Assembly: GCA_003952965.2 (NCBI GenBank)
Contig: RXIC02000187.1
Span: forward strand, 1 to 64,000
DNA from: Morella rubra
Taxonomy: Eukaryota; Streptophyta; Magnoliopsida; Fagales; Myricaceae
Length of the DNA stretch: 64,000 bases
Reading direction: 5' to 3'
Of the stretch, positions 22,283 to 33,650 are shown piece by piece. Below the pieces are notes generated by a model. The model did no database searches. It was not told where the DNA came from and worked only from the letters and a program-made list of their open reading frames with translations. Both the position numbers and the translations under genes were made by a program. The first letter of the stretch is position 1; each line of letters begins with the position of its first letter.

Positions 22283-25070
22283 GGGCCAGCGAACGGATTG
22301 CCTTCGAAGGCAATTTTGTGCGAAGGGAAGGGATGGATGGCAGAAATTGTATTTTTCAGATCTAATGGTGTAAAATAGTCCACCGCATTTAATGAAATTT
22401 GTTGGCTTTCCAGTTCGGCTTGGCAGCTCGTTCCCTCTCTTCATCTTTTCGAAGGCTCGGCTCCCTGGCTTTCACATGAGGCTTGACCCCCCTTCCCCTT
22501 TCTTCCACACTTGAGTCCCTCCTCTCCAATTTTTTTCTCCCTCTCCTTCACCATCTCTGGCGGACAGACCTCCTTCTTGCGCTTCTCTCCTCGCCTGAAC
22601 CTCGCCGAAATTTCTTCTCTCCTCGTTGGAACCTCTTCGCCGCTCCTCTCCTCTTCAGAACCTCTCTGCCTCTCCTCTCCTTGCTTAAACCTTGCTGAAA
22701 TTCCTCCTCGCCTCGTCAGATTCCAATTGCAAGGACAAGTGATGCAAGATTCGAAAAACTGTTTGTGAAAACAGATTCAAGCTCCACCGAATCCATCAAG
22801 CCAACTTTTTATGGACACTGCCGTCTATTCAAGAAATCGTTGCTTTCGTTTGGCTCTATCATCAAAGGTAGGGAAGAACTCTGTGCTTCTACTCACAGGG
22901 CGATTCAAATGTAAGGACATGGTATGGCTCTCTTCTTTGTCCATGATAGTACTTATATTGTAATTTTGAACTGAGGAATAATGTAAGGACATGCATTCAG
23001 AAGAGAGTATCTCTGAGATTGCTGATTAGTTACTGTTTTAGTTGCAATCGTGTTTTTTACTTTCTGTTCCATGATGGTTGAATCTACTGTGGAAGTACTG
23101 CTAATTAGTTTTTGTTTTTATATCTCATGTTAGCTGGCCCAAACATGAGAGAGAAAAGAAGATTATTGTATATTGTACTATTGGTGATTGAATCACTGAA
23201 AATCTGCTTGGCATCCTAGAAAAGGAGAGAAAAGAAGATTATGAAATTCTGATGGTTTAACAGCATAGCGTTAAAAATATCTATGACGGCCTTGTCGTAC
23301 TATGATGTCTACTATGGGGCATTAAGGGGTAAATTTAAAGGGTAATATGTCTGGCTCTTAATCATAAAGAACGAAAGATCTAAATAGAATCAAGGAAAGC
23401 ATAAAGAGATTATGACCTTATTTGTTTGAAAATATATGATAAGTCTCTACTCAAGGGCAGACAAAGACTACTAAAAGTTAAAGAATGTAAAACGAGGATA
23501 GAGGAAGAAATTGAAAAGAACCAAATAATATAATGAAGAACAAGAATGAAACCATGGGAGCCTTCAATGAACTTAAAGATTTATTCTCCAAAATTGGACT
23601 ATTTATCACTTGGAACACTCTCACCCTCTCTCTGTCTCTCTCTCAGTTTTGCGTTCCCCTGGATCATCAGTAATTACCAAACGCTGGGCAGTTTAAAGTA
23701 GACTTTTCTTTTTCATTTCCCAAGACAGTCGCTTGTTCCCAGTGACCATGCTCTCTTAGTTGCCCGAAATGAACTTAAATGCTGCTGGTGCCGTGGTTTT
23801 TATTTTCCTGTTGCGTAGGTAATCCATTATATTCTCAATGTTAGAATGTGGTAATTTGTCTTCAGTGTTGTTAAATAACAGTGCGAGGAAGACATGTTCA
23901 TGGCATCCTTGATCTGCAATTTGGATGATGATTGTGAGAAGCTTCTAGTCTGCAAAATGGAGTTAGATTGTGTGAAGACCCCCTGGTTGTCTACCCAAAC
24001 CATATCATCTATACAATCCAACCATAAAATTGAAACAAATAAAAATTTATCGGGATTCATACACGAAGAGATTCAACATACCAAATAAAAACTTTGACAT
24101 TCGAAATACTAGAAGACCCTCGCCTATTAATATTTGACAAATACCACCCTCAATCGCTGTCATTTATCAACCTATTAAATCCAATAAAAATAAAGTAAGA
24201 TCAGAAAATAACATGAAAAAATAAAGCAGTTATATCTTTAAGCAAAAAGACTAACCACCAGCTTTGTAAGGATTATGAATTGCAGGGTTTTCACTGAGAG
24301 AGCAACTTCTCTTACAGGTGTCTTCAAGTTATGAACATAAGAATTATCACTACCGGCAAAAACACCAATATTTAGAGTCAAAATCTCTACAGCTTACATA
24401 CGGATCTTTCTCACTTGATACGGTCCATTGTTTACACTTGAAAAACTGCACCATCTTCAATGCAACAGCCAGCCGTAACCTAAATGTACTTCCTCTGGAA
24501 CTTCTACGCAGCTTTCAGGATTCAGTGAGCAATTGAAAGAAAACGAAAGAGCAACTCTTCTTCAACTCGAATTTGAATTCTTCCTCCTTCAACAATTATT
24601 GTGCGCCACTAACCAACTTAAAATTGAGTACCCAACAACTTACTATCAGATTTTCTACTCCCAGTTCGGTATAGCTAGTTTTTTCCATGATGCAGAGTGA
24701 CATTTTTTGAAACCACTGTACGGTTAAGTAGAGGACAGGAAAGATAAAAAACACTCACTTTTTAGCTCTTGAGAGGGATCTGGCGGGCAGAGGAGTGCGA
24801 GATGAGGTCCGTCCGGTGAGAGAAGGAGCAATAGAGAGATAGTGAAGGAGGAGAAAAACTTGGAGAGGAAGGAACTGGAAAGTCAAAAAATGGTGAACTC
24901 ACGCGGGAATGAGACGCAAAGCCGAATTGGAAAGCCAAAAAATTTCATTGAGGTGGACTGTTTTACACCGTTAGATCTGGACAATTGAATCTCTACCGTT
25001 CCTCCGTTCCTTCGCACAAAGTCACCTTTGGAGGCAATCCGTTCCCATCGGGCCATGCACTGTTGGCTTC
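22283..25070. mobile_element. Long-TIR (Mutator-like or fold-back) non-autonomous DNA element, about 2.8 kb
   Basis: Sequence from about 22283 to 22600 is repeated in inverted orientation at about 24750-25070. Matching blocks include GAACGGATTGCC, TTTGTGCGAAGG, CAGATCTAAYGGTGTAAAA, GGCTTTCCARTTCGGC and a CT-rich inner part. TIRs of about 300 bp are typical of MULEs. The interior has only short unrelated ORFs and no transposase motif, so it looks non-autonomous. The outermost bases diverge and the target duplication is unresolved (AGCCACTG versus ATGCACTG is only suggestive). It lies between the two COPT genes. Confidence 0.7.
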
Positions 25071-25341
25071 ATCTTAGCTATTCGCTTTGTTCTGATCGCA
25101 GCGAACATTTGAGAATTAATTTATTGACCCACAACTCTGATTTGAATTGCTTTGTGGAAACTTTCATAGACACATAGGTTTAAACTTCGAAGTTGTAACA
25201 AGTAGAGCAAAAGATTGACAGACATTGCTCAAATGAAGATATAAAAAGAAAAAGAAGAAAAAGAAACAAGTCGCAAATTTTATTTTCAGCTGCAATAATC
25301 CAGCTTTGTCAAAGCATCAATGCATTGTGCGGTCTATCAAC

Positions 25342-25803
25342 TCAGCATTTCATGGAAGGAAGATCCGACCGAACCTCGGAACCCGGACCAGACCCACCGG
25401 GCTTCCTAAAAGTCCGACTACCATAAAGCAAGAACCCCACCGCGCGTCCAACAACAGCGGCGAGGAAAACGCCACCGTTGAAGGACATCACCGCCAGCAT
25501 AACCATGTAATCCAGCCCGGAGCGCACCGAATACATTGCCGTCTGCATCACACCGGCCACGACTTCGTTCGCCCCTGGATTTATAAGTTCGCAGTGGGAG
25601 AGCCACTCGGCGAGAACGGCGAGAGCAAATACGATGAACAAGGCCAGAGCGTACATGGTGAAGCTCGTTCTGGGCCAACCCGAGAACAGTACCTCAGTGT
25701 TATGGCCCCAGAAGAAAGTCATGTGCATCATCATTCTATGGCGCATGTTTGCACGGCCAGTGATATTGAAAGCTCCGAAACCGTGCCGCGACGACGTTTC
25801 CAT
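25342..25803 (-). CDS. COPT/CTR-family copper transporter, intact, 153 aa, single exon
   Basis: High-affinity Cu(I) uptake or redistribution protein of the plant COPT family, acting in a membrane as a trimer. The chosen start (25803, METSSRHGF) gives a typical 153 aa. An in-frame ATG at 25902 would add 33 residues lacking copper-transporter character and lies within the predicted 5' leader. The N terminus carries clustered Met (MRHRMMMHMTFFWG). TM1 is about ALALFIVFALAVLAEWLS. TM2 carries the MLAVM (MxxxM) copper-selectivity motif, and TM3 carries GRAVG (GxxxG) for helix packing. The C terminus ends MKC; a terminal Cys is common in copper-handling tails. No intron or lesion is seen. It shares the FSGWP..MY.LAL core with the frameshifted neighbour, so the pair probably arose by tandem duplication. 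Confidence 0.93.
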   Translation of the reverse strand: METSSRHGFGAFNITGRANMRHRMMMHMTFFWGHNTEVLFSGWPRTSFTMYALALFIVFALAVLAEWLSHCELINPGANEVVAGVMQTAMYSVRSGLDYMVMLAVMSFNGGVFLAAVVGRAVGFLLYGSRTFRKPGGSGPGSEVRSDLPSMKC

Positions 25804-25956
25804 GATCACACAAATGAAACCAGCTGTGGCACGTTGGCTCGGAAAGGGAAGCAAAGAGGATTTAACTTTTAAGAGGCCACGAAGAGGGAACGGAATTTCC
25901 AAAGAAGTTCACACTCTTTCACTGGGAATTAGTTGGAAGTTCAAACTGCTTTCGTC

Positions 25957-25966
25957 CTTATATAAT
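25957..25966 (-). promoter_or_regulatory. Candidate TATA box for the intact COPT gene
   Basis: Read on the minus strand this is ATTATATAAG, about 155 bases upstream of the start at 25803. It would give a 5' leader of roughly 120 bases. This supports starting translation at 25803, since the longer in-frame ATG at 25902 would fall very close to the transcription start. Confidence 0.45.
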
Positions 25967-27067
25967 TTCTACGTGTTTCCGTGGTGGTAGTGCGAGACAT
26001 TGGGATACTAATCAGATTGTTTATCACATCTGAGAGGAATGAGGCTTTGCAGAGACTGGTTAGATGAAGATTATAGCCTCGAGGAAACGGAGATAAATTA
26101 GGGGGATTATAATAAAGAGAGTTTAATATTAGAACTGGGATTAATATATATGCCCATGCATGGGAGGGATGATGGGGCACAAGGAATATATGCATAACCG
26201 TTTCTTACCTAACTGGCCACTTCAACGCCCCCCCTTCACCCCAAAAAAGAAGAAGAAGAAAAAACAGATATATTTTGGAATAGGATTGCATTTGTGTAGA
26301 CGTCTAGAACTGTTAGAGGAAGCTAATGGGGTTTTAAATTTCTTCAGATTTTGAAGCAATGACACCCAATCTTTGAACACTAGACTTGGACCGACCTAGC
26401 TTGTTTAGAAAAGCAGTAACTAGGATAAGAGCATAATGATAAATCTCAAACACTTGAATTGACTCAACAATCCTATTTAAATCATGGACTTGCTTATTGG
26501 CAGTTGGATTTGAATTCAAGTCACTCACTAGATATGGTTAGTCTAGAAGTGAAAATTTGTGAAAATTTCGTTCTTCCATGACTAACCATTGAGCTATCGT
26601 GGTTGGGACGGATTCTCTAAGTTCATTCACATCCACACACGTAGTAGAAGAGTGAAAGGGCTTAGAAACATGACCATCAATCCGATTACGGTGAAGGACG
26701 TGGTGAGTTTGGTTCACCTTAAGTTTAAGTTGATCCAATGTCTATGGGTTTCCGACGTCTAAAGCCCAAACCGAATGAATCCAATCAAATTGGATCATCC
26801 AACCCAACCTTTCTATCCATCATCAATGGTGTCGCCCCGACTGATCAATAATCTCCTAGGGTTGGTTCGGTTCGTGATTAATCTTTGATTCGACAAGTAG
26901 AACCTATTTATTTAAGCAATAGATTTTGTTCATACAGTTTTGGAACTGACTACGTAGCCACCCGGCCACCTGGCATGAAATGGGTCTAGCTAGGCTCCGC
27001 CCCATCCTTAAAGTACTGGCGCTGGGATCAAGGGCATATCTAGCCACCCCATTCCCACCCCAAGGGG
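25967..27067. other. Intergenic spacer between COPT and the LTR element
   Basis: An A/G-rich run (AAGAAGAAGAAG) lies near 26247-26260. There is no convincing coding sequence and no transposon terminus. The last 150 bases (about 26920-27067) are GC-richer and lead directly into the element's target-site duplication. Confidence 0.4.
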
Positions 27068-27072
27068 GTTTT

Positions 27073-28158
27073 TGACAAGATCCCCAGTCAAGACCACGGC
27101 CTGGACTGCCACGAGTGGGAGGATAAGTGGCAGGAGGTAGCGCCAGTGACTGACCAGTGCGCTCTTGACATGGCCGGAGCGCAAACGGCCGAAACACTGC
27201 TGACTGATCAGGGTAGACTGACCGACCATGGCAACCAACGCGACCAGGACAGCCCAGACGTGCTGACGGACCAGGGCAGAACATGCAGACTAACCGACCA
27301 TGGCAGCCAAAGCATGCCGACCGACTAGGACAGCCCAGAAGTACTGACCGACCAGGAGCCCAGCAATACTTATTCCGGCATACCAGCCAGCCAGTCGCAA
27401 ACCGATCAGGACCAGCTCACGACCAGAGCAGAGCGTAGCGGCAGCGCGACCACGACCAGCTGGGAGCATAGCGGCAGCACGATCACGCTTTTTATGGAAA
27501 GATCGTTAGCGATTGGTTTCCTTCCTTAAAGCGATACAATGAATCCTATCTTCTAGATTCGGACGTTCTCCGAAAGTCTAGAATATTATTATCTTTCCTT
27601 TTTGAGTTCGGTCTTTTAGGCATGTTATATCAAATCTATTGATCGACGGGATTAATTCCTAGAAGATCGGTGATTTGATTTAGACTTTGATTATTCCATT
27701 AGGGTTTGTAAGCACTTAAGGATGTCTATATAAACACCCTTAGGTGCATAGTGGGGGGTATCGAGAGAATATCGAGAACAGTAGAGTCTTGGAGAGCTTG
27801 AGTGCTTTCAGGGAGTTTTTTGGCCGAGCATAGGCATGTATATGTTAAGTCGGGTTCAGGGCTAATAACCTTGGCACTTGAGATTCATTCTAGGCTAATA
27901 ACCTAGTTGGGTACCCGTTCTTGGGCTAACTAACCCTTGATCGGGATTGTTCTTGTTTTGTGGTTCGAAGGACTATAATCCTTAGACCACGTTCCTTTTA
28001 TTATAACAGTGAGGTATTTTTCATTCTCGGAGTGTTAGATCCTATTTATTGCGCTCGTGTGTTACTTTCATTGGTCGGAGGATCGTGTGGTATTGAAACG
28101 GATCACTTACGGGGAAAGTTGGTGCTTGTTTTGGGTTCCTTGACCGGGGACCCTAACA
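27073..28158 (+). repeat. 5' LTR of the TR-GAG element
   Basis: 1086 bases. The U3 part is GC-rich and holds 60-80 base imperfect repeats built on CTGACCGACCA and GACCAGGACAGCCCAG. A TATATAAA box lies near 27727. The end AACA is followed by the putative primer-binding site. It aligns over its length with the 3' LTR, with scattered substitutions and small indels. Confidence 0.88.
27711..27747 (+). promoter_or_regulatory. LTR core promoter: TATA box between inverted arms
   Basis: TATATAAA sits between GCACTTAAGG and CCTTAGGTGC. In the 3' LTR (30869-30904) the arms are a perfect 10-base inverted repeat, GCACCTAAGG and CCTTAGGTGC; here one base differs. This is the likely RNA polymerase II promoter of the element. 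Confidence 0.6.
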
Positions 28159-28323
28159 ATTTGGTGCTTTCATTGAGAGTTGAGTAAGAGTGGTAAACAC
28201 GAGCTTTTACTTGAGGAGGGGTTCGATCTTCTTTTGGAGAGAACCCAAGGTCGAAAGTTGTTCGTGCCAAGTTTGTGGTCGGACGTGTTGTTGCAGCCAT
28301 ATTCCAATAGAGGCCGGATCAAG

Positions 28324-30225
28324 TATGTTGCCATCCAACCGAGATCATTTTGAAGCTCTGGAGTCGTCCTCTCTTTGGATAAAAGATAAGATGGAGGAGA
28401 CCACCACCACCATGGCTCACATGCAAGGAGCCATAAACACGGTTAGCCGAGCAACTGAAGAGAATAGGAGAGCGTGGAAGGGATGCGGCAAGATTTACAA
28501 GCCATGTTGGCTAGACTTGGCAAAGAGCCAAGAGGAGGTGACCATGTACATGCCGCAAGGACAGAAGAGAATAGGAGAGAAGATGTTCATCTCGAGGATG
28601 GGAGAGAAACTCAAGTTTCTGAGTCCACAGAGGAGAGCCTAGACCTCAACAACTCCTTAGATTGGCTGGACGTGTGGAGAACGAGCGGGAGGTGGTCGAG
28701 AGATGGCTGCGTGAGGAGGTGTCCAATCATGAAGTGGAAGACCATGCAGACCATGCAAGAACGGAGTAAGGATTTGGAGGGAGTTGGTACAGGGAGGAGA
28801 TGCCTTATGGCCGAGAAGCTAGAAAACAGGAGATACCGCAGAGAGGCCACAACGACTATGATGAAGGGAAGAGAATCGGTTTAACAACTGAGGACCTAGA
28901 AGGCCACATTTACGTGGTCGGGACTATGAGGAGGATGATGAAAATCGGTTTAACAACTGAGGACCAAGGAGACCAAAGATCGACTTTCCTAAGTTCAATG
29001 GTGGTGACCCGCATGAGTGGCTCGATAAGGCCGACCACTATTTCCATGTCTATGAAGTCCCAAGGGCGAGAGAGTAGCCACGACATGTTTCTTCCTTGAT
29101 GGGAAGGCAAGCAAATGGTGGAGATGGATTCGGGCCCAATATGAGAAGGAAGAAGAAGGCTCGGGTGGACGGCATTCGAGAGCAAGCTGCTTATGCAGTT
29201 CGGCCCTCCCCCATTATCAACCATCATGGCCAACTAGCCAAACTTAAGCAAGAGGGCAAGGTGCATGCTTATGTGGAGGAGTTTCGACAACTCCAAACTT
29301 TAGTGAGGGTTGGTCGGAAGAGGCACTGATCAGCACCTTTGTGGATTAAGGACCTAAAGTTGAAGCAGCCCACTAGGTTGCAAGAAGCTATGAGGATGGC
29401 CGAGATCCTTGAAGCTAGCCACCGGTTTGAGAAGAAGCATGTCAAGGAGGAAGCGGGTAGCAAGGAAGACGAACCCTTGCAATCCGAGAGGCCTTCGAAG
29501 GGAAAGGAAATGGTTGAAGAGCCGAGGAAGAAGAAGAATGAAGTGAAGAAGTTGAGCCGAGAAGAGCTTGAGGAGTGCATCAAGAAACACTTATGTTTCA
29601 AGTGTGGAGAGAAGTGGAGTCCTAACCATCAATACAACAAGGCCAAGATTATGTGCTTGATTGATGTGGGAGAGGAGGAGTCAAGTGAGGAGCATGGATA
29701 TGCGGAGCACTCAAGTGATAGTGAGTTGAGTCTTAATGCCATGACTGGCATTGAGAAATCCCCAACCATGACATTCATGGCTTCAATGGGTGAGCATAAT
29801 ATCACCATGTTGGTGGATAGTGGGTCTACCACAACTTCATCAACACCCACCTTGTTACAACAACGGGCTTGCATGGAGAGGAGATAGAGGCCTTTGAGGT
29901 GAAGCTTGCCAACGGAGGGAAAATGAGATGTGAGAAGATAGTGAAGGCGTTACCATCGATGTCCAAGGTATGAAAGTTGTACTGATCTATATGTGCTTTC
30001 CTTGGATGAGTTGGATGTGGTTTTAGGCGATGCTTGGTTAAAAGGCATTGGCAAAATCATACTTGATTATGGTGGGAGGAGTATAGAGTTCACCCTGGGT
30101 GGTAGGATGATTACTTGGAGCATGGGTAGGCTACCTAGAAAGGAGATGGCTGGGAAGGATTATGATGGTGTGGCCTCTAAAGTTTTAGAGGTTACCTTGG
30201 GGTCAAGGGTACTCTTCATGGAAGG
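28324..30225 (+). pseudogene. Decayed gag-protease of the TR-GAG element
   Basis: The frame is broken repeatedly, but the order is readable: an N-terminal gag leader (MLPSNRDHFEALESSSLW); a retrotransposon gag core (KIDFPKFNGGDPHEWL at about 28977, GKASKWWRWI near 29105, YVEEFRQLQTL near 29270); a lysine-rich linker; a zinc-knuckle remnant CFKCGEKWSPNHQY with the later Cys misplaced; and a retropepsin with the DSGST active site near 29817. The protease continues as DVVLGDAWLKGIGKIILDY (about 30008-30065). The polypurine tract and 3' LTR follow without any pol sequence. At least four frame changes mean no functional polyprotein. Confidence 0.8.
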
Positions 30226-30230
30226 GGGAT

Positions 30231-31364
30231 TGACAGGATCCCCAGTGAAGACCACGGCCTGGACTGCCACGAGTGGGAGGATAAGTGGCAAGAGGTAACG
30301 CTAGTGACCGACCAGTGCGCTCTTGACACGGCCAGAGCGTAAACGGCCGAAACACTGCTGACTGATCAGGGTAGACTGACCGACCATGGCAACCAACGCG
30401 ACCAGGACAGCCCAGACGTGCTGACTGACCAGAGCAGACCAGGCAGACTAACTGATCATGGCAGCCAAAGCATGCTGACCGACCAGGACAGCCCAGAAGT
30501 GCTGACCGACCAGGAGCCCAGCAATATTTATTCCGGCATACCAACCAGCCAGTTGCAAACCGATCAGGACCAGCTCACGACCAGAGCAGAGCGTAGCGAT
30601 AGTGCGACCACGACCTGTTGGGAGCATAGCGGCAGCACGACCACGCTTTTTATGGAAAGATCGTTAGCGATTGGTTTCCTTCCTTAAAGCGATACGATGA
30701 ATCCTATCTTCTAGATTCGGACGTTTCTCCGAAAGTCTAGAATATTATCTTTCCTTTTTGAGTTTGGTCTTTTAGGCATGTTATATCAAATCTACTGATC
30801 GACGTGATTAATTCCTAGAAAGCGGTGATTTGATTTAGATTTACGATTGATTCCATTAGGGTTTGTAAGCACCTAAGGATGTCTATATAAACACCCTTAG
30901 GTGCATTAGTGTGGGGCATCGAGAGAATATCGAAGAATAGTAGAGTCTTGGAGAGCTTGAGTGCTTTCGGGGAGTGTTTTGGCCGAGCATAGGCACGTAT
31001 ATGCTAAGTCGGGTCAGGGCTAATAACCTTGACACTTGGGATTCATTCTAGGCTAATAACCTAGTTGGGTACCCGTTCTTGGGCTAACTAACCCTTGATC
31101 GGGATTGTTTTTATTCTTGTGGTTCGAAGGACTGATAATCCTTAGACCACGTTCCTTTTATTATAACAGTGAGGTATTTTTCATTCTCGGAGTGTTAGAT
31201 CCTATTTATTGCGCTCGTGTGTTACTTTCGTTGTCGGGAGGATCGTGTGGTATTGGAGTTGATCGGGTACCACTGGTCAGGAGGATCGTGTGCTATTGAA
31301 GTGGATCACTTACGGGGGGGAAAGTTAGTGCTTGTTTTTGGTTCCTTGACCGGGGACCCTAACA
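30231..31364 (+). repeat. 3' LTR of the TR-GAG element and outer end of the palindrome left arm
   Basis: 1134 bases, the direct-repeat partner of the 5' LTR. Its first base is also where the left arm of the large UGT palindrome begins. It carries the perfect 10-bp inverted repeat around TATATAAA at 30869-30904. Near its end it holds an extra repeated segment (GGAGGATCGTGTG..) that is absent from the 5' LTR. Confidence 0.88.
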
Positions 31365-31369
31365 GTTTT

Positions 31370-32368
31370 TCCCCCTTGCAGGGTTGCTGTGCCAAGTAAG
31401 GAGTCAGTTTTTCTGTTTGTGATTTTATGTCTTTTTTACTCGGTTTAAATTAATTTCAGTGTGTTGTGCTTTTAAATTGTCTTGAAATTATTTTTTCAAA
31501 TCTTTATCTTATTTTATTTATTTATTTATGATCTTGTATAGAATGTATGATATGGTTAATTAGTTATGTCGTGTCGATTCGTTAACTGTTGGACGGCAAA
31601 GACGGATTTTTTATTATTATTTGACAAAGTTTGATGACCGTCTATTATCATTTTTGAATGCAAGTAAAATCAAAAAACAAAAAGGTCTTTAACCGTTGGA
31701 AAAAAAATATTAATACTATTAAATACTCAACAATTTTCTCTTTTAAAAATTTTAAAGACAAAATAAGAAATATTTTGTTTCTAAGTCAAAATAAGAAATA
31801 TTTATACTCAAATGACTCAAGCTAAGACGTCGAACAAAGTGAAACAAAAATTTTAGCATGCAAACGCTAGAGCACTGCAATCCCCGGAAAAAAATATTGT
31901 TCTGAGAAAAATGACAATCAGCCGTACGTTCTGCTTAATTTGCTTGGTATATTATACGAAGTCGTTTAGGGCAAATATTCTGAGGAAAAAAAAAAACAAT
32001 TCAGAAAAGGAAAAGGGTCTAATAAACAAAAATATGACAAGTCCAATGAATAGGAAATGGAGACTATTGTTTAAACGTTCATATTCTTGGACATAACAAA
32101 GATGAGCTTAACATTGATTCTGTCAAGATTGACAATGAATATTATTTTATTTAGTACACAGTGGACTGACAAGAAGGAATTTCGTAAATAAATCTTAGCA
32201 CAGATTGCCAATGGAAGCTTCGTGAGTTAGGCATCATGCCTCGAATGTCTCCAATCAGCTTCTCAAAAGTAAGAAACACCAAACAGTAATTAATTAATAG
32301 AACATTATTGGACGACAAAAGCACACGCATGAAACGTAACTAGGCGAAGTACGTATATACTTCATTAA
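31370..32368. other. Downstream flank of UGT exon 2 (left arm)
   Basis: AT-rich non-coding sequence, probably the former 3' UTR and downstream spacer of the UGT gene. It is copied in inverted form at 35290-36206. No other gene is visible. Confidence 0.55.
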
Positions 32369-33291
32369 TCATATTTTTCTGATGTCTTCAATAAGCTTGT
32401 CTAAGTTTTTGTAGGAAGATCCGCCTTGGCTAACGCATTTGTTAGCCAATTTCGCAATCTTGCCCACCGATGCGATGAATTCCTCCCTTTTGTCATCCAT
32501 CAGTGTCCTTATAACCTTTTCAATCGCAGATCTATCGCACGTTTCCTTCAGGTCGAGGCCAATCTTCCACACCTCTGTAACCAGCGTACTAGTGATGTGC
32601 TGATCCACATATTGGGACAGACAAATCATTGGGACCCCAGCAACAATGGCCTCAAGCGTCGAGTTCCAGCCACAGTGAGTGAAATACGCACCCACAGCTT
32701 GGTGGCCGAGGACATCTTCTTGTGGAGCCCAATCCACCAAAAAGCCCCTTTCTTTTGTTCCCTCCTTCAGCTCCACTGGTATGTCGTAATCTCCATCTGC
32801 ACCTACAATGCTATCAGGCCGTATCACCAACAAAAAAGGCTTACCACTGTTGACCAGACCATGCCAAAGCTCCTTCAACTGATCGCATGTCCTCATTGCC
32901 AAGCTCCCGAAACTAACGTAAACAACGGATTTTGAGGGTTGTGAATCCAACCACGTCATGCAACTGCGGTCTGCTTCCCATAAGTGCCCAGAAGAAGATA
33001 TAGACTGAAAGTCGTCATCTCCGATGCGGGATCTAAACAGAGCATTGAGAGGTCCAATGGCGTATGTTTTGGAAAACAGAGGGGCCATGTGAGAGAGGAC
33101 AAAAGCTTCAAGGTCCTCGAAGGTGTGGATTATGAGCCCAGATGTCGTACATATGGCTTGGATCTCGTTTATGAATAAGTTATAGTTCGGATCGTCGCTT
33201 CGTCGTCTGCAAACGTGGTTTAGATCTCGGCATCGCAAAAGGCCCTCCATACCCGGAACGCCTGTAAGTATCTTAGCCATATTCTCATCTC
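32369..33291 (-). CDS. UGT709-like glucosyltransferase, intact exon 2 (left palindrome arm)
   Basis: C-terminal part of a family-1 glycosyltransferase closest in my reading to the UGT709 / 7-deoxyloganetic acid glucosyltransferase group. It contains the complete plant PSPG sugar-donor box, WAPQEDVLGHQAVGAYFTHC onward through GWNSTLEAI and ending YVDQ. A longer open frame to 33376 (MHKIFPC..) is intron read-through: an acceptor TTGTAG lies just before 33291, and exon 2 opens GDENMAKILTGVPGMEGLLRC. Its phase fits exon 1 at 39257-39749 exactly (493 + 923 bases = 471 aa plus stop). It has no promoter or exon 1 of its own nearby; the matching exon 1 is about 6 kb away on the same strand, beyond the other arm. 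Whether splicing bridges that gap is unknown. Confidence 0.8.
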
Positions 33292-33415
33292 CTACAATAT
33301 CATGAAAGACGATGTTTTCATTTATTGCAAAATTTTTTATTTCGTAAATACTAGGACAGGGAAATATTTTATGCATGGGTATAAATATATATTCAGCATT
33401 GGTGCATGCATGATC

Positions 33416-33650
33416 TATTAAAATTACTAGAGTCCCACGTTACTAAAGCAATGTAGGCTATTGTTCTAAAAGGCTTATAAATAAAGCCTATGTAAACTCA
33501 ACAAAATAGATAAGTGAATAAATCAATTAGCCCAGTTGGACCTTTCATAGTGGATGTCGGTCTATGAACCGAACCACTTAAATCTTCTCACTTATCTCTC
33601 TTCTCTCTTTTAGTATAAATAATTTTTCATTAAATCTAAATTTTTTTGGA
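33416..33650 (+). repeat. TRIM-like LTR copy in the left arm
   Basis: Begins TATTAAAATTACTAGAGTCC right after TGATC. It aligns with the LTRs at 37927 and 38951 of the TRIM-like element in the UGT intron. It is interrupted near its 3' end by the fold-back MITE that forms the palindrome centre. The inverted partner lies at about 34015-34245. Confidence 0.75.

Larger units (their letters stand above)
27073..31364 (+). mobile_element. Ty3-type LTR retrotransposon lacking pol beyond protease, about 4.3 kb
   Basis: Two direct LTRs (27073-28158 and 30231-31364) start TGAC and end AACA. They are flanked by a perfect 5-bp target duplication GTTTT (27068-27072 and 31365-31369). The 5' LTR is followed at once by a primer-binding-like TTTGGTGCTTTCATTG. 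The 3' LTR is preceded by a polypurine tract GGAAGGGGGA. The interior is only about 2.07 kb and encodes gag, a zinc knuckle and an aspartic protease. Reverse transcriptase, RNase H and integrase are absent. That layout matches the non-autonomous TR-GAG type, whose mobility depends on a partner element. Assignment to Ty3 rests on the CFKCGEKWSP knuckle and DSGST protease context. Confidence 0.88.

Noticed and set aside
22483..22768. Leu/Ser/Pro-rich open frames in the CT-rich stretch
   Set aside because: They result from low-complexity pyrimidine-rich TIR sequence of the long-TIR element and resemble no protein.
25306..25872. 188-codon plus-strand frame opposite the intact COPT gene
   Set aside because: Antisense shadow; the minus strand has clear copper-transporter motifs and membrane segments.
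26904..27284. Open frames in the GC-rich LTR repeats
   Set aside because: Produced by the tandem CTGACCGACCA units; repeated in all LTR copies and not protein-like.
32426..32935. 169-codon open frame antisense to UGT exon 2 (also at 34723-35232)
   Set aside because: A shadow of the real coding strand; it appears in both arms only because the sequence is duplicated and has no domain.
33292..33376. Extended start (MHKIFPC..) for the left-arm UGT frame, giving 335 aa
   Set aside because: The extra residues are intron read-through. A TTGTAG acceptor and family alignment place the exon 2 start at 33291, and the same intron sequence precedes the other copies.
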